This document shows positions 41,977 to 50,785 of a stretch of DNA of 54,474 nt, piece by piece. Made by a program: the position numbers and the translations under genes. Source of the stretch: an uncultured Muribaculaceae bacterium (GTDB taxonomy: Bacteria; Bacteroidota; Bacteroidia; Bacteroidales; Muribaculaceae); NCBI GenBank assembly GCA_944321875.1, contig CALUMX010000021.1, forward strand, positions 1 through 54,474, read 5' to 3'. A model generated the notes under the pieces. The model was not told the origin of the DNA and ran no database searches. It saw only the letters and a list, made by a program, of their open reading frames with translations. How positions within the stretch are numbered: position 1 is the first letter of the stretch; every line of letters starts with the position of its first letter.

Positions 41977-43821
41977 CTATTCTGCTTCCGACTCCTCTCC
42001 CCGCTCTATACGACTGACCATCTCCCGGTATTTCGACGGCGAACAACCAATTTCACGCTGGAACGCACGATAGAACGACGACAAAGAATTATAACCCAAG
42101 TCAAAAGCCAGTTCTTTCAACGATACCGACGGACCATCCGGCCCGGAAAGCCTCATCGAGGCTTCCTTGATACGTCGTTTGTGGATGAAATTATAGAATG
42201 TATCGCCGGAAAACTGATTCAGCACATTGGAGGCATAGGTGCGGTTCGTACCCAGTAACTCCGCAATCTTCTCCAGCGAAATATCCTTCTGACGGTAGAT
42301 ATGCTCCTTGTCCATCAGTTCAGAAAGCCGTTTCCACAACTCCCTGTTGCGCACCTCATCGCGGGATACCGACGATTCTTCCGCAACCGTAGCCGCTTCC
42401 TCCGTTTCCTGCTCGCTTACCGGCGTTTCAGGCTCAGCCAACGATGGCTTCTTCTCCTCACGGACCTCCTGATTCAACAAAGCCTGATGATACTCAACCA
42501 TACGACGGTACAGCCTGTTCTGCTTGCGATAGACAAAATAGAACACGATAAACGCCACAACTATGATAGACAAAACGATAGCAACAATCATCGTATCCGT
42601 CCTGCTTTCCATCAATTCCAACTCCTTACGCTGCACCTCGTTCTGAAGAGAGATGCGCTCATTTTCCGTTATCAGCTCCTGAAAACGCTGCTCTTTCGAG
42701 AGGGTAAACACCTGCCGATACTGCCGGTCATACTCCTTGTAATAGAGCAATGCCCGGTCCTTATTACCCAATGTATCATTGAGCTCCGACAAACCTCGGA
42801 GAAACAGATGCTTATAAAGCATACTCGTTGACCCTGCTCCCGCTTGCAAGCCCTTCTCATACATCGCAACGGCCTCCGTCAGGCGTCCGGCCTCCGTCAG
42901 CATCTCTCCATATTGCAGGCATACTTCCTCGAAAGGCATATCGGAATTGTCGTCGCTCATGTAACTGAACGCTTTCTGAAAACATCGCTCCGCCTCCGCA
43001 AAATTTCCCTCTGCCGTACGGATTTCTCCATAAAGACAGTAGAGCTGCGCCAGCGACAGCGGCGTGTTGTCGCAATACCGCTCCGTTTCCCGAGCGTAAA
43101 TCATCGCTTTCTTATAATCCTTCTTGATTTTGCAGACCTGTGCCATCTGGTAGGCTCCCAGGAATTTCGCATAATGGTCGGAAATCTTCCGGCTTATCTC
43201 ATAAGCCTCTTCTGCATAACTGTAACCAGCAGTATCCGAACGGAAATTATAGATGGACGATATATTGCAGAGCAACGAGCACATATTAAGTGAGTCACCC
43301 CGCTCTTTCACTATCTCATACGCTTTCTTGAAACTGGACAAAGCCTCCGGATAATTGGCTTCCTCCTTCAAGGCGTACATTCCGTTGACATTATAGAACA
43401 TCGCCTTAAAAAACTTATCCTTGGTCGTCCATGTCAACGGTTCGATTTTATTCAAATAATAGTCAGCCTGCCGACTGTTTTTCTCCAACGCCAGCGTCTG
43501 GGCAATGTAAATCCCGGCATACTGCATCAACCGGACATTCCCCAACGAGTCCGCACGCTCGAAAACCGGGGTGGCAAACCGAATCAACGCCTCCGGATTG
43601 CGTTGCTTCGTATAGTAGGCCAGCACCGTAATATTGAGCGACAAATTATCCGGGTCACGCTTCAGCAGCGTCATAATGCTGTCCAACTCCCCCGGTGTGG
43701 ATATGTTGTAGTCGGGCACCGATGGCGCGACCCGGCTGTCGGAACAGGAAACAACGCAGAGCAACCCCATGACAAACGCCACAAGGAAACGCCATTTCTT
43801 GAAACACGACCTCCGACTCAT
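41977..43821 (-). CDS. Membrane-spanning TPR sensor with cytoplasmic AraC-type DNA-binding domain
   Basis: A 614-residue regulator. The N terminus (MSRRSCFKKWRFLVAFVMGLLCVVSC) is a signal or anchor with a lipobox-like VVSC. TPR repeats fill about residues 35-385 (YPEALSSFKKAYEIVKE, KDYKKAMIYARETERY, GNFAEAERCFQKAFSYM). A TM helix at about 410-430 (MIVAIVLSIIVVAFIVFYFVY) is followed by an acidic linker and a C-terminal AraC HTH (about 510-600; ISLEKIAELLGTNRTYASN, LKELAFDLGYNSLSSFYRAF). The layout implies periplasmic sensing with direct cytoplasmic transcription control. The next gene downstream on the same strand is the T9SS-CTD/GLUG operon, a plausible target. The start at 43821 avoids overlap with the alkD-like gene; 43848 is possible. 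Confidence 0.82.
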   Translation of the reverse strand: MSRRSCFKKWRFLVAFVMGLLCVVSCSDSRVAPSVPDYNISTPGELDSIMTLLKRDPDNLSLNITVLAYYTKQRNPEALIRFATPVFERADSLGNVRLMQYAGIYIAQTLALEKNSRQADYYLNKIEPLTWTTKDKFFKAMFYNVNGMYALKEEANYPEALSSFKKAYEIVKERGDSLNMCSLLCNISSIYNFRSDTAGYSYAEEAYEISRKISDHYAKFLGAYQMAQVCKIKKDYKKAMIYARETERYCDNTPLSLAQLYCLYGEIRTAEGNFAEAERCFQKAFSYMSDDNSDMPFEEVCLQYGEMLTEAGRLTEAVAMYEKGLQAGAGSTSMLYKHLFLRGLSELNDTLGNKDRALLYYKEYDRQYRQVFTLSKEQRFQELITENERISLQNEVQRKELELMESRTDTMIVAIVLSIIVVAFIVFYFVYRKQNRLYRRMVEYHQALLNQEVREEKKPSLAEPETPVSEQETEEAATVAEESSVSRDEVRNRELWKRLSELMDKEHIYRQKDISLEKIAELLGTNRTYASNVLNQFSGDTFYNFIHKRRIKEASMRLSGPDGPSVSLKELAFDLGYNSLSSFYRAFQREIGCSPSKYREMVSRIERGEESEAE

Positions 43822-43826
43822 GCTGG

Positions 43827-44384
43827 TTACGCCTCTTCTTTCATCCAATCGACTTCGTCGGCCAACTGACGGCGCAGCAACTTCATCGCACGGCTGTCGG
43901 CCTCATCCTCTTCCTTCGCCAGACGACCGGCCAGGTCAAGGTCGGTCAACTTCCCTATCACGGCCAGATTCATCAACAGACGAAGAGCAACATAGCGGTT
44001 CATACGGCTTTCTCCCGCATACAACTCTCCCGCCCACTGCTCGGCGCCGTCCATATAGCGCAGCAATCGGAAACAGAGCATGTCGGCCAATTCCTCCGTA
44101 TCGACCTCAGCCACCCACTTTTCTGCCATTTCCCGGGTGAACGCCTCTCTCGGACACACCATCGTGGCCATCAGCCGGCTTTCCCGTGTCGAGTCGTTGG
44201 CCCAAAGCGTCTCCGCCAATTCCACAGAAGGCTTCTGACGGGCCGCTATCTGCTCAATCTGCGGAACCATCAGGCCGAAAATAATCTTATACGGGCTGCC
44301 TGCGCTACGCAAACGGTCGGCAATCGCACCATTACGCAAGGCAAAAAAATCTGTCTTTATATTTTTTATTGTCTCTTTCAGCAT
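43827..44384 (-). CDS. DNA alkylation repair (AlkD/HEAT-like) protein
   Basis: A 185-residue all-helical protein of the AlkD-like DNA glycosylase superfamily: SPYKIIFGLMVPQIEQIA, LAETLWANDSTRESRLMATMV, EKWVAEVDTEELADMLCFRLL, and HEAT-like repeats with an acidic C terminus. It is shorter than canonical AlkD (about 230-240), and catalytic assignments are uncertain, so base-excision activity is inferred from the family. It precedes the TPR-AraC gene by about 5 bp. No TAnnTTTG promoter is obvious in the gap after the DPP III terminator. Confidence 0.75.
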   Translation of the reverse strand: MLKETIKNIKTDFFALRNGAIADRLRSAGSPYKIIFGLMVPQIEQIAARQKPSVELAETLWANDSTRESRLMATMVCPREAFTREMAEKWVAEVDTEELADMLCFRLLRYMDGAEQWAGELYAGESRMNRYVALRLLMNLAVIGKLTDLDLAGRLAKEEDEADSRAMKLLRRQLADEVDWMKEEA

Positions 44385-44423
44385 ATTTTTTGGTTATTTG
44401 TCGTGAAGATACACATTTTTTCA

Positions 44424-44468
44424 CAAAAAAAGATGCGGGTTCCGAAGAAAACGCTTCGAAACCCGCAT
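44424..44468 (-). terminator. Terminator of the dipeptidyl-peptidase III gene
   Basis: 15-bp stem with one mismatch (44433-44447/44454-44468), followed on the minus strand by CTTTTTTTG. Confidence 0.9.
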
Positions 44469-44489
44469 TTGGGATGATTCAATCCTTGC

Positions 44490-46526
44490 TTATTTTGTCA
44501 AAGGAGAGTAATCCTTGGAATAGCGCAACATCTGCTCTGCATAGCCTTCTGTGTAGTCAACAGTTACGTCAACGATGTTGCCTGACTTGTCAAACTTCGC
44601 TGTGTAAACCGGATTGACGAAGCCCTTGTAAGGAGCGATGTTCAGACCGGCGTTACGCTTGAGCACTTCCTTATGGAGGTCTTGGTCAACCTTCACTGCA
44701 TAGTCCTCAACGAGCTTCTTACCTGCTGCATAGTCACCTTCCGACTTGATGCGCTGTACCTCTGCCAAAAGTTGACCGAAGAGAGTGCGGAGCTTTTCGT
44801 AGTCATTAATCTTCACGAAAGTCTTGCCGTCTTTCTTCACCAATTCCACAACCTTCTCAGGAGCACCCTTCTCAAGCACCCACTTACAGATGAGCTGACG
44901 GTTGCGCATGTGAGACTCCTCGATGTTCTTACCCGGCTCGATGCGGACAAGCTGTGTCATCAAACCGTTAAGGAGATACTTGTAGTATTCAGCCTTGTAA
45001 GCATCCTTATTGTCAAGCAGGCCGAGGTCAATCAGCTTCTGGTCTGCCAGATAGTAAAGGGCAAACAAGTCGGCACGGGTTTCCTCAAGAGTTGAGCCGT
45101 GTTCCTTCAAAGCGTCGTCATGCACGCCCGGAAGCAATTTACCTGAACCGTGGCCGAGACATTCGTGAAGGTCAGTGTGCATATTGTCAACCTGGAACAG
45201 ATACTTGTCCATCAAGTCGCTGGTTTCCTTGTCAATTACGAATTCCTCATTGAAGCCGGAACCGTGAGAAGCCTGGTCGTATGCCTCTGTGATGTTCTCG
45301 ATAGTCACAGACTTCGAACCGTGAGCCGCACGAATCCAGTTAGCGTTCGGCAGGTTGATGCCGATTGGAGTTGCAGGATAAGCATCACCGGCAAGGATAG
45401 CCGCTGTGATAACCTTAGCCGATACACCCTTCACATCCTCTTTCTTGAAACGCGGGTCTGTCGGAGAATTCTCCTCAAACCATTTAGCGTTGGCTGAAAT
45501 CACTTCTGTACGGTGAGAAGCCTCCTCGTTCTTGAAGTTGACGATTGACTCCCATGCACCACGGTAGCCGAGAGGGTCACCATAGCTTTCAATGAAGCCG
45601 TTGATGAAGTCGACAGAGCTTACCACGTCCTCAGCCCAGAGGATGGAATATTCGTCGAAAGTCTTCAGGTTACCAGTCGTATAGTATTCAATCAACTTAC
45701 CGATGTGAGCCTTTTGAGCATCGTTCTCGGCAAATTCCTGCGCCTTCTTCAGATTTTCCACAATCTTCTCGATAGCCGCACTGTAACGGCCGCCGATTTT
45801 GTAGACTTCCTCCTGAATCTTACCGTCCTTCTTTACGAGGCGGGAGTTCAAGCCATAGGAAATCGGAGTTGTATCGTTAGGATTCTTCATGGCTGCATAG
45901 AAAGCCTCTACCTCAGCCTGAGTAACACCTTCGTAGTAGTTGTTGGCAGAAGTGACAATCAAGTCCTCACCGTCGGTCTGGTTGACGCGCTTCGCCATAA
46001 CTGTCGGGTCGAAAATAACAGGAGTCAGCTCTGCCAGGAAGGCATCCACGGTCTGACCCTCTGCCAACGGAAGCTTGGAAGCATCCAACTTCTTCACCTC
46101 TGCAGTAAAGAACTCCTGACTGAATTCAGGTTTGAACTTGTCAGTTGAATAGTGATGGTGAATACCGTTGGCAAACCACACCTGCTTCAGATATTTCTCA
46201 AAACCCTTATAGTCCGCGCTGTTCTTATCGCCTTGATAATTCTGATAGATAGCCTCCAGCGTTGAACGGATAGCAAGGTTGTATCGACCGTTCTGGTCTG
46301 TCAGAATATCACGGCCATAGAGAGCCGCTTCCGTAAGATAATAAACCAAAGCCTTCTGCTTCGGTGTCAAGTTCTCGAAGCCCGGTACCTTGTAACGCAA
46401 AACTTCGACATCTGCGAATCTTTCCACTTTGTAATTAAATTCCTCCTGTGTCTGTTGGGACTTACACCCTGTGGTTCCTGCAGCAAGGGCAGCAACCATA
46501 GCCACTGCTAAAAATGTTTTTTTCAT
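44490..46526 (-). CDS. Dipeptidyl peptidase III (M49 zinc peptidase), lipoprotein
   Basis: Zinc metallopeptidase that removes N-terminal dipeptides. The 678-residue protein has the M49 zinc motif HECLGH at His454-His459 and the second zinc ligand in EETRADLFALYY (about residues 481-492). The bacterial five-residue HEXXGH variant differs from the six-residue HELLGH form only in the second and third residues. The N terminus MKKTFLAVAMVAALAAGTTGC is a lipoprotein signal with Cys21, so the enzyme is envelope-anchored. Own promoter and terminator make it monocistronic. It probably recycles oligopeptides in the periplasm. Confidence 0.93.
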   Translation of the reverse strand: MKKTFLAVAMVAALAAGTTGCKSQQTQEEFNYKVERFADVEVLRYKVPGFENLTPKQKALVYYLTEAALYGRDILTDQNGRYNLAIRSTLEAIYQNYQGDKNSADYKGFEKYLKQVWFANGIHHHYSTDKFKPEFSQEFFTAEVKKLDASKLPLAEGQTVDAFLAELTPVIFDPTVMAKRVNQTDGEDLIVTSANNYYEGVTQAEVEAFYAAMKNPNDTTPISYGLNSRLVKKDGKIQEEVYKIGGRYSAAIEKIVENLKKAQEFAENDAQKAHIGKLIEYYTTGNLKTFDEYSILWAEDVVSSVDFINGFIESYGDPLGYRGAWESIVNFKNEEASHRTEVISANAKWFEENSPTDPRFKKEDVKGVSAKVITAAILAGDAYPATPIGINLPNANWIRAAHGSKSVTIENITEAYDQASHGSGFNEEFVIDKETSDLMDKYLFQVDNMHTDLHECLGHGSGKLLPGVHDDALKEHGSTLEETRADLFALYYLADQKLIDLGLLDNKDAYKAEYYKYLLNGLMTQLVRIEPGKNIEESHMRNRQLICKWVLEKGAPEKVVELVKKDGKTFVKINDYEKLRTLFGQLLAEVQRIKSEGDYAAGKKLVEDYAVKVDQDLHKEVLKRNAGLNIAPYKGFVNPVYTAKFDKSGNIVDVTVDYTEGYAEQMLRYSKDYSPLTK

Positions 46527-46559
46527 TATGGTTATTTTAAATAATATTATTCAATAATG

Positions 46560-46590
46560 CGAATATAAGCATAGATTCCTAATTTTTCAA
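46560..46590 (-). promoter_or_regulatory. Dipeptidyl-peptidase III promoter
   Basis: Minus-strand TTG (46590-46588)-N20-TATATTCG (46567-46560), the TTCG variant of the -7 box. Confidence 0.7.
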
Positions 46591-46663
46591 ATTGTTTTAG
46601 ATGCTATTCAACTATATTAAGTATTATTTTGTATCAAATTGCCACTAACTTTCCGTTTATGCA

Positions 46664-46703
46664 TAAAAAAAGAAGCCCTGACATGCCGCGGCATGAGGGC
46701 TTC
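46664..46703 (-). terminator. dxr-rseP-rlmI operon terminator
   Basis: Stem GAAGCCCT (46672-46679)/AGGGCTTC (46696-46703) around the perfect palindrome ATGCCGCGGCAT, with eight-base minus-strand T tail (46671-46664). Confidence 0.9.
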
Positions 46704-46725
46704 CCTGCTTTTTCATATCTTTTTT

Positions 46726-47907
46726 CTACTCTACATAGAGGACGAGACCTTTCAGGTACTCGCCTTCCGGATGGTAGATGTTAATCGGATGGTCAGACGG
46801 CTGCGTGAGCTGATGCAGGATTCTTACCCTGCGGCCGGACTGAGCCGCCGCACTGAACACGGCCAGACGGAACTGCTCCTTCGAGACAGCCTGCGAGCAG
46901 GAGAACGTGAAGAGGATACCTCCCTTTCTGATTTTCTCGAAAGCCTTCGCGTTCAGCTTGCGGTAACCGACCAAAGCGTTGCGCAACGCACTTTTATGCT
47001 TCGCGAAAGCCGGAGGGTCGAGAATAATCAGGTCATACTTGTCGTCAATTCCGTTCAGGAACTTAAAGGCGTCTTCCACATAAGCCTGATGACGCTTGTC
47101 GCCCGGGAAATTCAATTCCACGTTGTCGTTGGTGAGGCGGATGGCCTTCTCCGAGCTATCGACACTGTGCACGAGCGTTGCTCCGCCGCGCATGGCATAG
47201 AAAGAGAAGCCACCCGTATAGCAGAACATATTGAGCACGGCACGACCCTTCGCATAATGTTCCAACAGAGAGCGGTTGTCGCGCTGGTCGACAAAGAAAC
47301 CGGTTTTCTGGCCTTTCAGCCAATCCACATGAAACTTCAATCCATTCTCAACAGCCACATTGCTCTCAAACTTACCGATGATATAGTCATTCTGCGGATC
47401 AAGCTCCGCCTTGTAAGGCAACGTCGTTTCCGATTTATAGTAGACGTTACGAATCAGACCGTCGGCAATTTTCAGCAACGACTGCGCAATGATGTTGCGT
47501 GCAAAGTGCATACCCGGAGAGTGAGCCTGAACCACTGCCGTGCGGTCATAGACGTCGACCACCAGACCCGGAAGGAAATCTCCCTCACCGTGTACCAGTC
47601 GGAAAGCGTTGTTGTCGGGGCGCACCAAGCCGATTGCTTTACGCAACTCATAGGCACGCTGAAGACGCTCTACGAAGAACGACTCGTCAATCTCGCGGTC
47701 AGCAAACTCAAGCACTCGGACGGCAATGCTGCCGATTTGATAATGTCCTACGGCGATAAAATCGCCCGCTGAGGTGTAAACCTTGACAAAATCACCCTCC
47801 TCTATACCATCGTCCATACGGGCTATCGCACCGGAGAACACCCAGGGATGAAAACGCTGCAGGGACTCTTCTTTTCCCCGCTTCAGTATAATCCGTTTAT
47901 ATTCCAT
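46726..47907 (-). CDS. rlmI: 23S rRNA (cytosine-C5)-methyltransferase, RlmI family
   Basis: SAM-dependent RNA methyltransferase, 393 residues. The N-terminal PUA domain covers about 2-75 (RIILKRGKEESLQRFHPWVFSGAI). The Rossmann domain has NMFCYTGGFSFYAM (SAM motif I), SVDSSEKAI, LIILDPPAFAKHK (motif IV) and the catalytic Cys in TFSCSQAVSKE. In E. coli RlmI makes m5C1962. Its ATG overlaps the rseP stop in a TAATG arrangement, so translation is coupled. Linkage to rseP and dxr has no obvious functional logic beyond co-expression. Confidence 0.9.
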   Translation of the reverse strand: MEYKRIILKRGKEESLQRFHPWVFSGAIARMDDGIEEGDFVKVYTSAGDFIAVGHYQIGSIAVRVLEFADREIDESFFVERLQRAYELRKAIGLVRPDNNAFRLVHGEGDFLPGLVVDVYDRTAVVQAHSPGMHFARNIIAQSLLKIADGLIRNVYYKSETTLPYKAELDPQNDYIIGKFESNVAVENGLKFHVDWLKGQKTGFFVDQRDNRSLLEHYAKGRAVLNMFCYTGGFSFYAMRGGATLVHSVDSSEKAIRLTNDNVELNFPGDKRHQAYVEDAFKFLNGIDDKYDLIILDPPAFAKHKSALRNALVGYRKLNAKAFEKIRKGGILFTFSCSQAVSKEQFRLAVFSAAAQSGRRVRILHQLTQPSDHPINIYHPEGEYLKGLVLYVE

Positions 47908-49283
47908 TATTTTATGATAAAGCGGTATATATCGTTAAAATTAGCATAAAGCAGCAATAGGAGCAGCAGACCGATGCCAATCATCGTTGCCCATTCCTGG
48001 AATTTCTCATTCGGCTCACGGCCGGTAATCATCTCATAGAGGACAAACATCACGTGTCCGCCATCGAGCGCCGGAATCGGAAGGATATTCATGAAACCGA
48101 GAGCCACGGAGATGAACGCCGTAATCACCCAGAACTGATACCAGCTCCATTCGTCCGGGAACATATCGCCGATTGCGCCAAAGCCACCCAGACTCTGCGC
48201 GCCTTCCTTCGTAAAGACATACTTCATCTGTCCCACATAGGAAGTGAGCTTGTCAATACCCATTTCAGCACCTCGCGGAATCGACTCGAAGAAACCGTAT
48301 TTCACTACTTCCGTCTTGAAAATCTCCTCCACCGGCGTGAGAAGAATACCCATACGGCCCGACTCCGTAAGCTGAAGGTCGGTCGTATATTCCTTACCGC
48401 CGCGTTCATAAGTGACAGCCACATTCTGAGCCTTATGCTTCATAAGAGTTTCATTGAACACATCCCAAGTTTCCGTGCGTACGGAATCAATCGCCACAAT
48501 GCGGTCACCCGCCTTAAGGCCGGCCTCAATGGCAGCCTGTCCGGCAACTACATCCTTTACGACAACCGGGAAACGATAAACCATCGCCACCGGCAGTTCC
48601 TTCTCTTTCAACTCGTTGCTTACCGCAATCAATGCATTATCCGGCAAATTGATGCTGACTTCCTTACCGTCGCGAATCACCTTTACCGTCTTTGCACTCA
48701 GCAGATTCTGCGTTGCCACACCGTAATCCTTGGCATCCAGCATCTTGCCATCGGCAGAAACCAACTTGTCACCGTCACGGAATCCGTATTCCTTCATTGT
48801 CTCGCTGACAAACTGCATACCGTAATCCGCATCGCTGAACTGAATGTATTTGTCACCCCACGAGAAAGCTATTCCCGCATAGATAATGATGGCGAAAATA
48901 AAGTTGAAAAGCACACCGCCCACCATGACGAGCAAACGCTGCCATGCCGGTTTTGAACGGAACTCCCAAGGCTGCGCCGGCTGCTTCATCTGCTCTTTGT
49001 CCATTGACTCGTCAATCATGCCGGCAATCTTGCAATAACCGCCCAGCGGAAGCCAACCGATACCGTATTCCGTATCCCGCCACGAAGCCTTGCCGTTTTT
49101 GGATGGTTTTTCCTTCGGTTTATACTTGAACAAGCTAAACCATGGATTAAAAAATAGATAGAACTTCTCCACCTTGATGCCGAAAAGGCGGGCAAAGAAA
49201 TAGTGTCCCAACTCATGCACAAACACCAGAACGGCAAATGCCGCTATGAGTTGAGCCGCTTTTACAAGAAATGTAGAATCCAT
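47907..49283 (-). CDS. rseP: RseP/S2P-type site-2 membrane metalloprotease
   Basis: Intramembrane zinc protease, 458 residues. The HELGH motif (His23-Glu24-His27) lies in the first TM helix, a conserved GxxLxGYCKIAGM segment follows, then further TM helices. Two PDZ-like regions span about residues 130-330 (DYGMQFVSETMKEYGFRDGDKLVSADGKMLDAKDY shortened here to its GDKLVSADGK core; AAIEAGLKAGDRIVAIDS). The second catalytic motif is PIPALDGGHVMF near residue 405. It cleaves anti-sigma factors or signal peptides in regulated proteolysis; an orphan ECF sigma gene occurs at 1297-1794, but no link can be claimed. Start lies 23 bp after dxr. Confidence 0.92.
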   Translation of the reverse strand: MDSTFLVKAAQLIAAFAVLVFVHELGHYFFARLFGIKVEKFYLFFNPWFSLFKYKPKEKPSKNGKASWRDTEYGIGWLPLGGYCKIAGMIDESMDKEQMKQPAQPWEFRSKPAWQRLLVMVGGVLFNFIFAIIIYAGIAFSWGDKYIQFSDADYGMQFVSETMKEYGFRDGDKLVSADGKMLDAKDYGVATQNLLSAKTVKVIRDGKEVSINLPDNALIAVSNELKEKELPVAMVYRFPVVVKDVVAGQAAIEAGLKAGDRIVAIDSVRTETWDVFNETLMKHKAQNVAVTYERGGKEYTTDLQLTESGRMGILLTPVEEIFKTEVVKYGFFESIPRGAEMGIDKLTSYVGQMKYVFTKEGAQSLGGFGAIGDMFPDEWSWYQFWVITAFISVALGFMNILPIPALDGGHVMFVLYEMITGREPNEKFQEWATMIGIGLLLLLLLYANFNDIYRFIIK

Positions 49284-49306
49284 ATGTTCCTTTTAATCTG
49301 TTTTTC

Positions 49307-50476
49307 CTAATTTTTTATCATTGATTTTGCGATACGACGCATTTCCTCATTGGTCATAACCAAGTCTTCATAAGTCGGTTTCAGTATATATGTGTTGCGT
49401 GTCAAAGCCTCCTGCACCAAATCCGCCATCTGCACAAAGCCGATTCGCTCCTCCAGGAACGCAGCCACGGCAATCTCATTTGCCGCATTCAACGCGCAAG
49501 GCACGTTGCCGCCCGCCTTGATGGCATCAAATGCCGCCTGCAGCAAGGGGAATTTCCTCCGGTCGGGAGTCTCAAACGTCAAGTTCGCATAGTCCGACAC
49601 CTTGAGACGGTCGCACGACGAAGCCAGCCGTTGCGGATAGTTGAGCGCATAACGGATGGGCAGACGCATATCAGGCAATCCCAGCTGAGCCTTCACCGAA
49701 CCGTCACGAAAAGCTACCATTGAATGAACTATCGACTGAGGATGCACCACGATTTCAATCCGGTCAGCCTCTATGCCAAACAGCCAGCGTGCCTCAATCA
49801 TCTCAAAGCCCTTGTTCATCATCGAAGCCGAATCAATGGTCACTTTCGCACCCATCGACCAATTCGGATGCTTCAAGGCATCGGCCTTCGTCACCGACTG
49901 CATCTCCTCGACCGTCTTCGTGCGGAACGGACCGCCGGAAGCCGTCAGAATCAAATTGTCGACCGAAGCAATGTCCTCTCCTACCAAACACTGAAAAATG
50001 GCAGAATGTTCAGAATCGACAGGAATCAACTCCGATGTTGGAGAAGCCGCCACCATTCCGGAAATCAGCTCGCCAGCCACTACCAGCGTCTCCTTATTGG
50101 CGAGTGCGATTTTTTTACCCGCACGGATGGCACTCATTGTCGGCTCCAATCCGCTGTAACCAACCATCGCGGTAACAACGATATCAATATCCTCAGCCGT
50201 CACGGCATCGGCTATTGCCTTGGCACCACACTCAACGATGATGTCCTCTCCGGCCAAAGCCTCCTTCAATTCCTGGTAGCACGACTCCTGTGCTATCACC
50301 ACCCGCTTCGGCTTGTATTTCAAAGCCTGCTCTACAAGAAGTTTCACATTGCGGTTGGCAGTCAACAAAGTGGGATACAACTTATCGGGATACTCGGAAA
50401 TGACGTCTAACGTCTGGGTTCCGATAGAGCCCGTACTTCCCAATATGGCAATATGCTTTCTATCATCAACACACAT
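49307..50476 (-). CDS. dxr: 1-deoxy-D-xylulose 5-phosphate reductoisomerase
   Basis: NADPH-dependent conversion of DXP to MEP, the committed step of non-mevalonate isoprenoid synthesis. The protein is 389 residues from the start at 50476 (MCVDDRKHIAILGSTGSIG). It has the NADPH loop GSTGSIG, ALANKETLVVAGE, the metal-binding VDSEHSAIFQCL, GASMMNKG-type SASMMNKGFEMIEA, and NAANEIAVAAFLE. I reject the longer frame to 50557 because it would start upstream of the predicted transcription start (-7 box at 50551-50544). First gene of dxr-rseP-rlmI, with its promoter inside a tandem palindromic repeat. Confidence 0.95.
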   Translation of the reverse strand: MCVDDRKHIAILGSTGSIGTQTLDVISEYPDKLYPTLLTANRNVKLLVEQALKYKPKRVVIAQESCYQELKEALAGEDIIVECGAKAIADAVTAEDIDIVVTAMVGYSGLEPTMSAIRAGKKIALANKETLVVAGELISGMVAASPTSELIPVDSEHSAIFQCLVGEDIASVDNLILTASGGPFRTKTVEEMQSVTKADALKHPNWSMGAKVTIDSASMMNKGFEMIEARWLFGIEADRIEIVVHPQSIVHSMVAFRDGSVKAQLGLPDMRLPIRYALNYPQRLASSCDRLKVSDYANLTFETPDRRKFPLLQAAFDAIKAGGNVPCALNAANEIAVAAFLEERIGFVQMADLVQEALTRNTYILKPTYEDLVMTNEEMRRIAKSMIKN

Positions 50477-50543
50477 ATACAATTCAATTTCGTTGCGAAT
50501 CTGTGGGAAAACGCCTTCAAAAAAGCCGATTCTCCACAAATCG

Positions 50544-50575
50544 CAAAGATAGTGCAAATTGAGAGCAATGGCAAA
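50544..50575 (-). promoter_or_regulatory. dxr promoter inside tandem repeat
   Basis: Minus-strand TTTG (50575-50572)-N20-TATCTTTG (50551-50544), with a leader of about 64 bases. The second repeat copy has the matching box damaged by a one-base deletion (CAAAGTA at 50628-50634 on the plus strand). Confidence 0.8.
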
Positions 50576-50698
50576 TTTAAAACGTAGTTTTAGATTTTGG
50601 CATTGCCGAAATGCAGCCTATCTTATCCAAAGTAGTGCAAATTGAGAGCAATGGCAAATTTAAAACGTAGTTTTAGATTTTGGCATTGCCGAAATGCA
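50544..50698 (-). repeat. Tandem pair of promoter-bearing palindromic repeats (period 83 bp)
   Basis: Bases 50551-50615 and 50634-50698 are identical over 65 bp, offset by exactly 83 bp. Each unit can form an imperfect hairpin (GCAATG ... CATTGC arms with AAAAC/GTTTT inside). Same family as the elements at 11178-11252 and 16594-16725. Confidence 0.85.
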
Positions 50699-50728
50699 AG
50701 AGTATCCCTCCCTCTCACGCCAATAGAA

Positions 50729-50758
50729 TAAAAAAAGCGGAAATGCACAGCATCCCCG
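50729..50758 (-). terminator. PpiC-type foldase gene terminator
   Basis: Interrupted stem GCGG..ATGC/GCAT..CCGC (50737-50758) followed on the minus strand by seven T. Confidence 0.75.
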
Positions 50759-50785
50759 CCTGAAAAATCATGTGTTATCAAATTA

